Source of the DNA: Pollenia angustigena
Lineage: Eukaryota; Arthropoda; Insecta; Diptera; Polleniidae
DNA length: 64,000 nt
Assembly: GCA_930367215.1 (NCBI GenBank)
Contig: OV884057.1
Coordinates: 247,902,830 to 247,966,829 of the forward strand
Reading direction: 5' to 3'
Below the pieces are notes generated by a model. That model was not told the origin of the DNA, did not search any database, and worked only from the letters and a program-made list of their open reading frames with translations. Below, one piece after another: positions 1 to 11,091 of this stretch; the stretch's first letter is position 1; each line of letters starts with the position of its first letter. Position numbers and translations under genes: made by a program.

Positions 1-107
1 TTTGAAGTCGTTTAAAAACGAAGACATGTCGTCTCACTTCAAACACTTTTTAACAATGGCATGGTCCATGCTTGCATTACATCGGACCAGTCCATTTTAT
101 TAAAATG

Positions 108-255
108 GATCAGGTGGTCCAATTTTATTTGCTGGGTTATATTCGCCTTCATATCTAAATTTTTTGATTTTCCATCCAGCATCATCGGTGGGACACATAC
201 AAATACATTTTCACTAATACTACCAGAATACTTGAGGAGTATTTTGATCAGTGTA
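108..255 (-). repeat. Dispersed coding-like repeat core (VFVCVTP family), copy 1
   Basis: Read on the minus strand, this stretch is clearly related to 26850-26972 (+) and 39360-39503 (-). All three share a block that translates as S/N-E-x-VFVCVxP followed by a basic KSK motif and ends near a GGCGAAT motif. No complete reading frame surrounds it. It is probably a piece of a transposable element, since the same core recurs at unlinked places. Its protein family is not recognised. Confidence 0.6.
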
Positions 256-419
256 TTTGGGCCTTTAGAAATTAAAACAAACAACAGTTTTCCTCACTTA
301 ACTGCGCCTGTAACATTTTTGGCGAGTATTAGCAGTCACGTTCGGAAATTACTCGCCAATTTGCAGAAAAGGAGTGTCTGTAAAATTTTTGTGAGAAAGT
401 TCCCGCTTTGAACTGTCAA

Positions 420-1140
420 CGAATGAAAACTGAGCGAGAAAACATGTTAACACTAAATACACATTAAAAATGCAAAGAATAATAATAAGAATTTTTTTTT
501 TTTAATGTTTAATTATTTTGCTTTTAACAGTTTTATAAAAAAGGTAAACGAGTGTTTGCAAACAACAAACATTAAAGTCCCACTTTACACTATTTGGTAT
601 AGCCAACGGTTGTCTGCAATGTCACATCGGCAAATCAAATATTATTTAACGATAGTTATCTTCTGCTCATGTCAAAATAAATTTTATTATAAGAAGAAAC
701 TATTTAATAAATCTGCTATCTTATGGCTTAATGAAGGTTTAAATTGAAAGCTAAAAAAATAATTTCCATATATAAAAAAATCAAGAAAAAAAGGGAGTCA
801 CACTCCCTGAAATCACTTTGGGTTTTTTTTTATTAAATATTCATATATTATTGATTTAATATTCGTATAAGCCAACGAATAACGATTGAGGGCCAGCGGT
901 ATCCTTAACGACCGTTAAAGATCACGGGAGGGTGGGCAAGAAAAAATGGTCTTGTCAAAACAAGCTAATGTTTGGTAAAAGTTTGGCTTAAAATTTTTTT
1001 TGTTTACAAATTCTTTCCCACACTCTTGCAACAGAGCTACATATGGGTTTCCTGAAAAACGATTTTTTCTTATATGATCCACTAAGCACAAATAGGTAGC
1101 AATTCATGATATAACTAGGGAATGATTTTTTCAAAATCAT
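420..1140. other. No gene seen
   Basis: AT-rich DNA with short chance reading frames only. A small hairpin GGGAGT-CAC-ACTCCC lies near 792 next to a T run. It looks like a bacterial terminator but has no such meaning in a fly. Confidence 0.6.
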
Positions 1141-1146
1141 TAAAAT

Positions 1147-2060
1147 CATACAACCATAGGTGGAGAGGATATTATGAGTTTCTACTGCAGTGTTTAACTT
1201 ACAAAGCATTGGATCTATACCCACCTTCTTAATATATCGATTAACTCGGAATCACTTTTTGAATCAATATAATGATGTCCGTTTATCCGTCCGTCTGGCT
1301 GGCTAATTATCTGTCCATCTAAATTTTGAGCGTAATCTACAGTTTGCAATTTTGGAGATAATTTAATCAAACTTGGTGCATATGTATGTTAACATAGAAA
1401 CGTTACAAAGATAAAACCTATATAAAATGATAAGAATGGGGACATTATTCCACCTAACCCCCATACATACCTCTTTTCGAAGTATAAACGTTTTGCCCAT
1501 TAAACATCTTATTAAATTGGTATTTAGCTTAAAATAATCCCAAATATTTGGTTGCCTTATAGCATTTTTTCGAATGGTCAACATCCACCATCAATTTACG
1601 AAGGGGCTAACATCTACCCATAAGAAATACATAGGGCTAAAAATTAACATCTTTGCACTATATTCCTTTTTGATCGTATTGCATTCTATAGAATATGAAA
1701 CATGTTTACATATTTCGATTATTTAAGTGTCTTCACTAGAAAAGTGGCAATAAGTTCTATTATTATTGTGGCATCACTGCCAAAATAGCATATGTTTTAA
1801 GCGCAGCGGTAACATTTTCCTTTTTTGGAAGGATTTTCATTTTGTTTAACATCTTACATGCGTTCCTCTTAAATGTGTACAAAGGCTATTAATCATTTTG
1901 TCAAATATTGTGAAAATCGGTCCATAATTGGTGGTAGTTCATATACGAATACCTTCGGGACAGTAAATTCAGGCAAAGGTTCTGATAGTTGATCTTATAT
2001 GATGGCCAAGGAATCGAATGGTGTTTACCGTTTTGTCAGATTGGCTCGAGATGTCGAGAT
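1147..2060. repeat. Decayed interspersed repeat with TCCGTC tract
   Basis: Starts with a decayed 'accatagGTGGAGAGGATATTATG' type head, then has a TCCGTTTATCCGTCCGTCTG-like tract near 1271-1290 and repeated phrases such as 'cccccatac' and 'gaaaatcggtcc'. These are hallmarks of the abundant dipteran repeats that open with TATACCC, carry (TCCGTCTG)n and end with a GGGTAT...CGGCCGAA tail. Related copies in this window lie at 17541-18612, 32706-33512 and 46561-46750. It has no coding capacity. Confidence 0.55.
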
Positions 2061-2132
2061 ATTGGCATTTATATATTTTATATTTTTGTTGACTTTTATG
2101 GTTGCACATTTTTAAGACTTTCTTAATTACAA

Positions 2133-2155
2133 GATTAGTTAGTTAGTTAGTTAAA
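2133..2155 (+). repeat. (TTAG)n short tandem repeat, LINE 3' tail
   Basis: Four TTAG units at the 3' side of the minus-strand LINE. LINEs of several clades end in short tandem repeats rather than poly(A), so this probably marks the element's 3' end. Confidence 0.5.
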
Positions 2156-2405
2156 TGTTCTTTATTTAATTCATTTCTTTGTGATAACAATTTTTTTTAA
2201 ATAATAAATAAAATAATAATAAACAAAAATAAAAATTAAAAAAAAATAAGAACGTACGACTATGACTTAATGTCGTCAGTCGGAGAGAGATAAATATGAT
2301 AATGTTTTTGTGTATTATATAATAAGGTTAATAGTTAAACTCATTTAAGAGCTCCTTCCTGTAACCTATTGCATGTGTAATGAATCCATATATTTCTTTA
2401 AAATT

Positions 2406-4802
2406 TTATGTAGGGTTGTTTACAATAATTATTAACTCATTTTCAGTCAAGGTAAACTTTTTAAAATGTTTATATCTGATATGACGCAAAATAGGACATA
2501 TGGCTATGAAATGTAAGATATTTTCAATCTGATTAAGATTGCATAACGAGCAATCACGGGATCTTTGCTGCTGAAACCTTGTTCCATTTAATTCAAGCAG
2601 GTCACTTCTAACTTTGAATATGTAGCTAATAGCTGTCGTGTTATTTGAAATTTCAAAATATGATTGAGGCCTCGTGTAATTGAGTTTAGAGTAAAACCGG
2701 TTTGTAGTAGCTGCTTTTTCTAACTGATTTTGTAGTTCTTTACGTTTCAATCCTGATAAAATATCAAATCTTAATTGTTCCCAGCTTTCTTTTGTAGAAC
2801 ACTCGGAAATACTGGAGGTATTTACTTCATTAGCTAGTGCATCTATTTGCTCATACCAATAGACTTTTTTTTGCATAATAATTCTTGTAAGCTGGTTTGG
2901 TAAACGGTCGTTGTTGTAATCATGTAATGTTCTAATAATATATCTTAGATGTAAATCCAATGTAAATATAAAATTATTCTCTACACCAGTTTCCAGTATC
3001 AATATATATGTGGGTGTAAAAGGTGGCAGTTTTAAAATTTTTTTTAAAAAGAATCGTAAAAGTTTATCTACTTCTTCAAAAGAAGAAAATCTCCATATTT
3101 GGGCGGCATAAGACTGAATTCCACGGCATACAGATTTAAACAAATTCCATTTTGCTCATAAGCATATCTCTTTTTTCGCCAAAAAATCATTCCATGTTGC
3201 ATTAATGCTGTTTTTTGCAGATAAATTTCTTTTTTCAACGTGTTTTTTAAAAGACATTTTAGGTGATAAAGTAACTGCCAAATACGTATATTCATTTGTG
3301 ATTTTTACAGGCTCACCATTAAAGGTCCATCTTTCCCGTCTTGCGATTCTTCCTCCTTTTCTGAATATCATAATTTCTGATTTGCTCAAATTGACCTGCA
3401 GGTTCCACATCTCACAATATCTTTCAAGTTGATTTATCATTTGTTGCATTGTTAAGATATCATCAGCTAAAATCACGATGTCGTCAGCATACATTAGTAA
3501 TCTTACATGTGTAGATCCTATATTTATTCCTCCTCCTATATGTTCGTGCAAATCGTTTAGATATATTGAAAAAAGTGTTGGTGAAAGTAAACAGCCTTGT
3601 TTAACTCCAGAACCAGTTTCAAACTCATCTGAGACCTCCTCACCATCCCATACCTTAAATTTAGTGTTACTATATATGGTTTCGATCATTTGAACCATTT
3701 TTGTTGATACGCCAATAGTATTAAGTTTATAAACCAAAGATTTCCTTGAGATTTTATCAAACGCTGCACTGAAGTCCACGAAAAAAGCGTACAATTTTTT
3801 GTTTTCTTTGAACTTAAGGTGAGCAATTGCGGATAAACTATATAAATTATCAACCGTTGAGTATCCTTCTCTAAATCCAGCTTGGTATTCGGAGAGTTTA
3901 TTGTATTTAGTTAGCCACGAATTAAGACGTTTATTTAGAATGCCCATAAAAATTTTTGCAATTGTATTTATAAAAGATATTCCACGATAATTACTCACAG
4001 TATTCCTTTCCCCCTTCTTATAAATTGGAAAAAGTATACTTGTCGTAAATTTTTCATCCAAATTTGCTGTTTCATATAAGATGTTGTATGTGTTTGCCAG
4101 CTCTTCCACAAAAATATCCGTTGAGTTCTTAAAGAATTCATAGCTGACTCGGTCCTCTCCAGGGGCTTTGTTTTTCTTGGCTTTAGCTAGTACGTGTTTT
4201 ATTTCAGAAGTAGAAATAGGTTGAACTAGATCTTCATCCGTATATTTCATTGCAGCATACATTATATTATGTGAAATATCAGGCGTATTCAAAAGAGTGG
4301 AAAAATATTGTTTGAACACATTTGCCGGTATATCAGGCTTCGACTGCATTTCTTTGTTTTTTATTTCTTTAATAAGATTCCACCAATCTTTACCAGTTTT
4401 TACTAAATTGATATGATTTTCTATCTTTCTGTAATATTCGTATTTACTTCTCTCACAAATTTCTTTATATTTTTTATTTTCGATAATATATTTTTCTCTG
4501 TTGCTTGTTGTTGGGTTTAGACGAAATGTGGTAAGAGCTCTAAAAGACTTTTCCCTCATGTTATAGCACTTGAAATTAAACCATTTGTTTTCTGTTGTGA
4601 TATGTACTTCATTTTTGTGTTTATAAGGGTTTGCTATGTTGATGACGTTTATGAAATCTTGCAAATTTAATACATCCTTTTGTTGTTTATAAATATTTAA
4701 CTGTTGATTAAGTTTTTCTTTATAAATCTCTTTTTTGCTTTCATCCCACTTTAGCTTTGGTAGTAACTTCATTGGTTCTTCTAAATTTCTTCCTTTAATA
4801 TT
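2406..4802 (-). pseudogene. LINE reverse transcriptase and C-terminal region, one in-frame stop
   Basis: Minus-strand reading frame of about 800 codons with one in-frame TGA at 3156-3158, so two long open pieces share the same frame. The RT motifs are in order: NYRGIS (motif 1), FFVDFSAAFD (motif A, first catalytic Asp), SGVKQGCLLSP (motif B), LMYADDIVIL (motif C, catalytic Asp pair) and FRKGG (motif D). The C-terminal piece ends with a C-x2-C-x9-H-x4-C-like cluster (CSLCNLNQIENILHF...C), the zinc knuckle common in LINE ORF2 proteins. Apart from the stop and the nested insertion upstream, the frame is well preserved, so this copy is fairly young. Confidence 0.88.
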
Positions 4803-4805
4803 TAT

Positions 4806-5508
4806 GGGCACTGCTACACGTTCAATAAATATCGTGATATTTCTAGTTTCACGATATTTATTGAACGTGTAGCATGCAATATTGATGGATCGCGATCCAT
4901 ATCGCAGAATGGCCTAAAATATGAAATCCAGAAATCCAGATCGCGGATCGTGGATCGCGTGATAAATATTGAACGTGTAGCATTTTCATGATATTAAATA
5001 GTCATGAGACGTCAGTAAAAAGTGTCAAAATAAAAGAAATAAAATACGCAGTGGAAAAAATTAAACAAATAAAAAGTTAAACAATTGACAATATTTGTGT
5101 AAAGTTTATGGAAATAAAGGGCAAGGGCAGAAGACAGTGAAATCGAGTGGGTTCTGCCGGTGGAATCGGAATTAAGCAGTAAAAAAATTATTTTAAAAGA
5201 TTTCATTTTTAATTTGGAGGCATCGCCGGAATTGTGGGACTCGTCGGCTAAAGCTTATTCCGACAAAATAAAAAGAGCGACTGCACTGCAAAAATTATTA
5301 AAGGGTTTTAAAAAAGCAAGCAAAATAGCTAAACAGGCTTCCTTTTGGTTTTCTCGCAACATTGATAAACGACCCGCACAACACAAAAATAACATAAATA
5401 CTGACGCGATAAATATTGAACATGTAGCATACGCTCGTGATCCATCAATATTTTAAAATGGATCGCGATCCAAATATCACGATATTTATTGAACGTGTAG
5501 CAGTGCCC
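4806..5508. mobile_element. Nested DNA transposon (PIF/Harbinger-like) with MADF remnant
   Basis: A 703-bp element with inverted ends GGGCACTGCTACACGTTCAA... of more than 30 bp, flanked by TAT on both sides (4803-4805 and 5509-5511). It sits in the LINE between the endonuclease SDH motif and the RT domain. The two LINE frames meet without a shift once one TAT copy and the element are discounted. Internal copies of the CGATATTTATTGAACGTGTAGCA end sequence and GGATCGCGATCC palindromes lie near 4848-4975 and 5410-5500. A MADF-like reading frame (5160-5456) supports PIF/Harbinger, whose members encode a Myb/MADF protein beside the transposase. The TAT duplication is not the usual TWA, so the superfamily call is tentative. 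Confidence 0.75.
5160..5456 (+). pseudogene. MADF-domain protein remnant inside nested element
   Basis: A short + strand reading frame (about 98 codons) whose residues 23-48 read P-ELWDSSAKAYSDKIKRAT-ALQ. This matches the start of MADF (Adf-1/Myb-like) DNA-binding domains: P-x-LWD, then x-Y-x-(D/N)-x2-(K/R)R. The first part (residues 1-20) is also typical of the lead-in helix. The domain is cut off after about 50 residues and followed by unrelated sequence. In PIF/Harbinger elements such a protein binds the transposon ends and brings the transposase there, so this looks like an internally deleted copy that keeps only part of the second gene. No transposase catalytic motif is visible. Confidence 0.6.
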
Positions 5509-5511
5509 TAT

Positions 5512-5955
5512 AGTTAAAACAATTGGCATATGGTCAGACCATCCTTTACTTTCTACCGAAAAACTTTCAATACACTCTAAATTTGCATGTGATGAGGCGC
5601 ATATATCGTTGACTGATTGCGCTACTCCGCTTATATAAGTTAGATTGCCATTTTCATCGCCTTTTGTACACCCATTTAATACATGTAACCCAAAGTCTTC
5701 GCATACCTCAATGAAAGATTTTCCCTTTTTATTTTCGGTTACGTCTATAGATTTCCTCGTGTCCAAGCCGGCTTTAAAAGTCGATTTAAAAAAATCATCT
5801 AATGGTTGTTGTATATTTCCTATTCTGATGTTTAGGTCGCCAATCAAAATCGGATTTTCTACGTTTTCGTTTATTAAAAAATGTTTTACTTTTTCAAAAT
5901 CTGCCATCCAGTTAGCTTCTCTTAGATAAAGAGGCACTATATTTAAAGTTTTGTT
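5512..5955 (-). pseudogene. LINE endonuclease domain, C-terminal part
   Basis: The minus-strand frame carries ILIGDLNIRIG (the GDLN catalytic/Mg-binding motif of APE-type endonucleases), then a SVND motif and finally WSDHMPIVL, the SDH motif that ends these domains. The N-terminal motifs are missing, so the element is 5' truncated. The frame runs straight into the nested element at 5508 and resumes in the RT part at 4802. Confidence 0.87.
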
Positions 5956-5970
5956 GTTGTTGTTGTTGTT
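5949..5970 (+). repeat. (GTT)n microsatellite
   Basis: About seven GTT units exactly at the 5' truncation edge of the minus-strand LINE. Confidence 0.8.
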
Positions 5971-6212
5971 ACAAGATTATAAGCGGTACATTTATTTTTG
6001 TTTCAAAAATTACAGATAATTTTTATTCCCTCTACCGATGGTAAAATGGTATATCATAAGCTAAAATGCAAAAGGCGTACCTTACAAAAAAATATTGACC
6101 CCGTCGTGAATAATTTTAACCCTTTTCACATATTTGCGATCATGAGAAACTCCCAAATTAGGTAATCCAAAGGAGAATAAAAAAAATGTTCGCTTAAAAA
6201 ATTTCCTTAGTC

Positions 6213-7525
6213 GTGAATAGTTTTTTCCCTCGTATTTTTATTGTGCTTTACACGCTGGGGGCATCATCGGACCTAATTTCTAAAAAAATTAAGCCGGAGC
6301 TCACGTTACGGTCCCTGGAGACCGCTACGGCGAAATCCTCAATAACCACCCAATTGCAGTTTGCTCTACGCTCTCATGCTCTCCTTCGAGAGCCACTATT
6401 TGGTAAATTGTCTGGAGTCTTATTCACTTTTGTGTGACAGTATGGCTTTCGTAGAAGTCGTTCTACGGAAGACCTGTCAGCGTTTCCTTCGGAACGTTGT
6501 AGTCGTTTTATGTGTTCACCAATTTGGTGAAAGCAAAGGGATTACTCTAGATATGTCCAAAGCGTTTGATCTTGTGTGGCACGGTGCACTCATTTCAAAA
6601 CTAATTGCATTTGGTTTCGGTAGTGATTTCTCTCGATTTATACCGAGCTTTCTCAATGACCCTTCTATACGCGTTGTTAAAGATAGGTTCTTTATCCTAC
6701 ACTTTTTCTTATTTTTCTTAAGGAACTCCTGGGTCTAACTTCCAATCTTATCTATTTTTTCGCGGATGACAGCAGCTTTTGCCAATTAATTTTTATTTTT
6801 ATCTTTGACCAAGCCTTAGTGAGGTTGAAGCTATAAGGCAGAACATTAACGATACACTCAATCTTGACCTTACGACAATCTCCGAGTGGGGTCTTGCGAC
6901 TAGGGTCGATGTTAATGCTTGTAAGCCCCAATGTTGTATGTTGACCCACAGACGTCTTGTGGAGTGAGAGTCATCTGTATCCATAGGTGTTATAGCTATT
7001 GAGGAATTATACACTCTTGATGTACTTGGCATGAAAAGGCATTATGTTCGTTGGAACCATACTTCACTTCGTCTGATCTTCTCAGTATTTATACCGCCAT
7101 TATCCGACCGCAAATATAATACAACTCCATATCTGGGCAGGTGCTTCAAGGTCTATCTTGAAGCTTCTGGATCGGGTGGAAATGAGTGCGTTGAAGCTCA
7201 TCAATGACATTAGGGTATCCAGCACTATTGACTTATTGGAGCATCGTCGGAATGTGGGTTGTGCGTCATTGTTCTATCTATACCTTTTACCACGTTCAGT
7301 TTTCAGCTGAGATGGGCGAACTCATCCTCGAGATGTGAGTGAATGCCCGTAGTACTCGCCTTTCCAGCAGATCACATCCGTTTGCTGTCAACTGCCCAAT
7401 GTTTCGCACAACGTATTTCAGAGAAAATTCGTTTCTCGATCGATCTAGCCGCATGTGGAATAAACTCCCTGATAGAAGTCTGCTCAGCCGTCTACAATTT
7501 GGAAAAATTCTACTAAACAATTAAA
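6213..7525 (+). pseudogene. Decayed jockey/R1-like LINE reverse transcriptase
   Basis: Several + strand frames together give a broken RT. 6541-6660 translates as ITLDMSKAFDLVWH...LISKL...GF, the motif A region with its catalytic Asp. FFADDS near 6756-6775 replaces the YADD box. QNINDTLNLDLTTISEWG follows near 6838-6890. 7339-7524 encodes the typical C-terminal tail with SHPFAVNCP...FRTTYF...FLDRSSRMWNKLP. At least four frame changes are needed, so this is an old dead copy. It is unrelated to the minus-strand LINE next to it. Confidence 0.8.
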
Positions 7526-7602
7526 CAAACACTACTTCCTCTTTCCTTCTCCTCATAGCCTATTTTCCTAATACCAACACAAAGCATTGCATTAGTAGGG
7601 GG

Positions 7603-7756
7603 CAAGGTGAGTTCATTACAGGCAATCTCGGTACCGCAACAAGTAAAACTCGTAGAAATACCACAAGCAAAATAGAAAAACAAAACAGAAACATTTATAA
7701 AACTAAAAAAAGCTATCAGCAAGGTTTTTAATACCACCTGTAAAGAATTCGCTTTA
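7603..7756. mobile_element. Miniature element with (C)AAGGCGAATTC-type ends
   Basis: Inverted ends CAAGGTGAGTTCATTACAGG (left) and the complement of TAAAGCGAATTCTTTACAGG (right), flanked by an exact 8-bp direct repeat GTAGGGGG at 7595-7602 and 7757-7764. It belongs with 14061-14252, 25439-25934 and 41645-42431. Confidence 0.7.
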
Positions 7757-7912
7757 GTAGGGGGCATACTCTGACTGTTGGCTAAAGGTTAAAAAATAAA
7801 AAAAAAAATTTTAATATTGGGCTTAAAACACTCTGTATATCTGTTTTAAATAAAACTTCTTGATTTTATGTAATTCAAATTCGGTGTAAAGGCATTATTC
7901 GATCTGATACTA

Positions 7913-8391
7913 CAGTTGTTTTCGGTTAATTGAGCCCCGCTAAATTGAGTTTCCCGTTTTATTGCACTAAAAATCATGGAACGAAATCATTCAGTATAAC
8001 TGTCTATGTAAAAATACCCGATTAGTAGAGTTCCGTTTAATTGGGTCACCCGCTTAATTATTTCGCAAAATAAGACCGCATTGCGAAAAACAAGAGCAAA
8101 TGTTTCGGTTAATTGTTTCCGTCTTCTTAGTGTGTTTTTGCTCCACAAACGTAAACAAAATTAATTTGCGGCAAGAAAGTCGTGTTTCTGTTAATAAAAT
8201 AATTAAAGAAATGAGTTTTATTTTCTATCTACAGATGGGTGTTTCGTTTTATTGCACATCTTGCTCAATTAAGCGATTTTCGTTTTAATTGCATCGGCGA
8301 TTCAATTAACCGAGTACTGCTTAATTGAGTTCCCGTTTAATTGCGTCAAAAGTCGTGCATTTTTAGAAACTCAATTAAGCGGAAATAACTG
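7913..8391. mobile_element. pogo-like miniature element
   Basis: Flanked by TA (7911-7912 and 8392-8393), with ends CAGTTGTTTTCGGTTAATTG and CAGTTATTTCCGCTTAATTG. The CAGT...CGSTTA terminus and TA duplication are typical of the pogo/Tigger branch. The motif TTAATTGAGTTCCCG or its complement recurs at least six times inside. There is no transposase frame. Confidence 0.75.
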
Positions 8392-8459
8392 TATTTGTAA
8401 TTCAAAGTTCTTAAACATCAGTTTCTATAAATTCTACATGGATATAGAAATTTGCTTAA

Positions 8460-8773
8460 CCCTGCGGCCACACGTTCAAGTTGTTCTTGATAGTCTTTTA
8501 CATATACTGCTTGTCAAAATTTACATTAATTAAAAGCTATGACGTAGGCTGCACTCAATTTGTAAGCAATTTACTTCCAAGATGTCAACAACAACAGAGA
8601 CAAACTTGTACTCAGCTGTTATATTGAAAGTAAATTGCCAAACAAATGGAAAGGTGAAATTGAAAGCCATCTCGTGGTCAATTTAAAAAGTGTGAGTGAG
8701 TTAGTAAAAAACTGAGAGTGTATTGCAGATTGAAAGGAATTGAAAGGCAAATCTTGATCGTGTGGCCACCAAG
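8460..8773. mobile_element. Miniature element, TAA target duplication
   Basis: Ends CCCTGCGGCCACACGTTCAAG and CTTGGTGGCCACACGATCAA are inverted, flanked by TAA at 8457-8459 and 8774-8776. A 3-bp TWA duplication fits PIF/Harbinger-type (Tourist-like) elements. Noncoding. Confidence 0.6.
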
Positions 8774-8971
8774 TAAAGAAAATAATCATTTACTTGAAAG
8801 TATAAATAAAAATTTTAAGACAGTAAAAATTTAATGCAAAAAAAAATTATTTTGCTTAAATGTTTTAATATAAGGACTGCTCAGAAGATAAAGTGATACC
8901 TACATTGTTTAAAACAATCTATATTTTTATTTAAACGTAAAATTATTTTTATAATTTTTTTTATATTTATA

Positions 8972-9625
8972 CAGTCAGCCTCAAAAGAAAGTGTACACCG
9001 AACAGTTCAACGTTTATAAGTCCGTAGATGTTTAAAGGGGGATAGTACAAAAAATCAGTTTTTATGTTTTTGAAGTGTATCCAGTACTTGTTTATTTGAA
9101 TAAAAAAAATTTGTCATTTCTTTCTTCTTCGTTTTCAAATTAACATTAATCTCAGAAAACGCCTTATTTTACGCGTCAAAAAAGTGTAGAATCTCATATT
9201 ATTTCCATGTTCCTGCGTCAAAAGGACAAAAGTGCGAAGAATAAAGGCTAATTCCTGGCGCAGTACAGTAAAAATAGCAGAGGAACGAGCAATAACATTA
9301 GGAGCAAGTGCTAGCGACAGTACTGTTCGCCAAGCACTACATGAACATGGGATATATCGTAGTGTTCCCAGAAAAAAGCCACTTTTATCAGTAAAAATCA
9401 AAAAAATCGTCTGGAATATGCGAAAAAGCATAAAAAAAAGATAAATAAATATTTTTTGTCCCATAAAGAAAAAATATTTATGTTGTGTTGCTTTTTCGCA
9501 TATTCCAGACGATTTTTACAGATACAAAAACATAAAAACAGATTTTTTGCACTCTCCCCCTTTTAATACCTACGGACTTATAAATGTTGAACTGTTCGGT
9601 GTACACTTTCTTTTGAGGCTGACTG
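8972..9625. mobile_element. Tc1-like transposon, internally deleted and rearranged
   Basis: Long inverted ends of about 100 bp (CAGTCAGCCTCAAAAGAAAG...) flanked by TA at 8970-8971 and 9626-9627. A piece near 9410-9435 (CTGGAATATGCGAAAAAGC) occurs again in inverted orientation at about 9490-9512, so the right arm has been copied from the left interior, a usual outcome of abortive gap repair. It carries a transposase fragment at 9232-9444. Confidence 0.85.
9232..9444 (+). pseudogene. Tc1-type transposase fragment (HTH region)
   Basis: About 70 codons with residues 21-55 reading LGASASDSTVRQALHEHGIYRSVPRKKPLLS, the second helix-turn-helix of Tc1-family transposases (STVRxxLHExGxxxRxxRKKPLLS). 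The catalytic DDE domain is absent, so this copy cannot move by itself. Confidence 0.8.
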
Positions 9626-9627
9626 TA

Positions 9628-10981
9628 GGTAATTAATTTTACTTCATTTATCGTCTTAATTTGTTTACCAAAATTCATGGCTATTTCTTTGCCCCCAACT
9701 GTATCAGTATATATTTAATTTGTTCCAAAACAAAAAAAAAATGCATTTTTCCCCTGAGTACAACATAAAGAAAGAAAAAATCAAACACAATTTATATACA
9801 GCAAGTTTATACATGATCCAACAAGCATCGACGTATTCTTATTGGCCAAACAACAGCACAGAGAACAATTATATACACGATCGTTATTTACTTGCTGGCG
9901 CACAATCTCTCTCTGCTAAACAGAGATAACTACACTACCAGCTAACTGGCCTTCTCTTTTGTACTCATTGCTTAAGGAGAAGAAAAAGGAAGGCGTTTAT
10001 TTTAATTTTCTGTTTAGCAAAAAATCATATACTCTCATTGTTTTTTTAATAGTATTTTTGTTTTTGTTTGTGTTTTTCTTTTTTTTTTTTTGCTTGTTTG
10101 TTTAGTGTGAGTTTGTGTATCTGTGTTTAAAAAGTGTTTGTTTTTAAGGTTTTAGTTAATGTGACGATCAACAACAAACAATCTTACACACGAATATTTA
10201 AACACGCACAGAAGAGATGAGTTAAGCGAAACGAGACTCAGAAACAATAACAGACACAACAACAGCAACAATATTAAATGAAAAACATAACAAAACATGA
10301 AATGAAATTGAAAACACAAGAGAAAAAAACGACAGATATTGAAGTGTAGCAAAAGAACTCGAACACATTCAGTTTAATGTTGGCACTAAACCGGGTAACA
10401 CAGAATTAGAGTACACTCGTGAAAAAAGTGACTGAATGAGAAAAAAGAAGTGTGTTTTCTTAAATAGAAATATTAAAGAAATTATAAAAAAGTCTCTAAT
10501 AAAAATATCTTAAGATACCTATAAAAGAAATAAAAACGTGCCTGTTAAATTTAAAAGTAAAAAAAAAATTGTGGAAAATATGTTTTTGGCAAAAAACCGA
10601 CGCTTTGTGTAGTTGAAAAACAAAAAATGTTACACTTTAGTTTATTATTATGTCGATCAATGATAAACAAATTAAGTGATAAACTTGAAGTTTATTTGAT
10701 TTTCTAATTGTGCCTGTCAATTGTATGAAAAAAATAGCTTTAAACTATTTTTTTTTTTGTGACAAAAGTTTGTTGATTCAAAAAATTATCTTCAATTTGT
10801 TTATTTAAATAAATTGTTTATTTTAAACATAATCAAATAAGAAAATAAAAAAATAATATAAAAAAACAAAAATTGTTAAGCTTTTTATTTGAATAAAAGT
10901 GTAAAAGGCTTGTTTTTGCTGTTTAGCAAAAAATTTTGCCTTTTAAGAAATTAATATTAAATAATTTTACACAAAAACGCA
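9628..10981 (+). other. wg upstream region and 5' leader
   Basis: Unique-looking AT-rich DNA with no transposon ends, immediately before the wg start codon. T-rich tracts lie at 10030-10110. The transcription start cannot be fixed from sequence. Reading frames here are short and chance-like. The first in-frame ATG of the Wnt signal peptide is at 10982, preceded by AACGCA, a fair fly start context (A-rich before ATG). Confidence 0.6.
10520..10527 (+). promoter_or_regulatory. Possible TATA box for wg
   Basis: TATAAAAG, 455 bp before the wg start codon, in otherwise A/T-rich DNA. The distance would give a 5' leader of about 430 nt, reasonable for wingless, but in 70% AT sequence such a match is easily accidental. 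Confidence 0.25.
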
Positions 10982-11091
10982 ATGGATTTAACTACAATCT
11001 TAAGACTTTTATTTGTATTATTGGCCAGTTTAGCGCTGAGCAAAGCTGAAGCCAAACATAAACCTGGCCGGGGGAGAGGATCAATGTGGTG
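10982..11091 (+). CDS. wg: wg exon 1 (coding part)
   Basis: Encodes residues 1-36 and two bases of Trp37. M-D-L-T-T-I-L-R then a Leu-rich core, ending ALSKAEA, form the signal peptide. It is followed by the basic [13 protein letters not shown] found just before the Wnt domain in Drosophila Wg. The donor reads TG|GTAAGT at 11092. The long read-through frame would stop at once (TAA at 11093), which supports this donor. Confidence 0.95.

Larger units (their letters stand above)
2133..5955 (-). mobile_element. LINE (non-LTR retrotransposon), 5' truncated, minus strand
   Basis: On the minus strand an APE-type endonuclease region (5955-5512) is followed by reverse transcriptase and a C-terminal zinc-knuckle region (4802-2406), with a (TTAG)n-type tandem tail on the genome + strand at about 2133-2155. 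That is the normal order of a single-ORF part of a LINE. The endonuclease lacks its N-terminal half, so the copy is 5' truncated near 5955, where a GTT microsatellite begins. A 703-bp element (4806-5508) interrupts it. The short tandem-repeat tail is seen in I-like and some RTE-like LINEs. The exact clade is not settled from sequence alone. Confidence 0.85.

Noticed and set aside
785..810. Rho-independent terminator-like hairpin
   Set aside because: Bacterial signal without meaning in a fly; short stem in AT-rich DNA.
9135..9464. 109-codon minus-strand frame
   Set aside because: Antisense shadow of the Tc1 transposase fragment.
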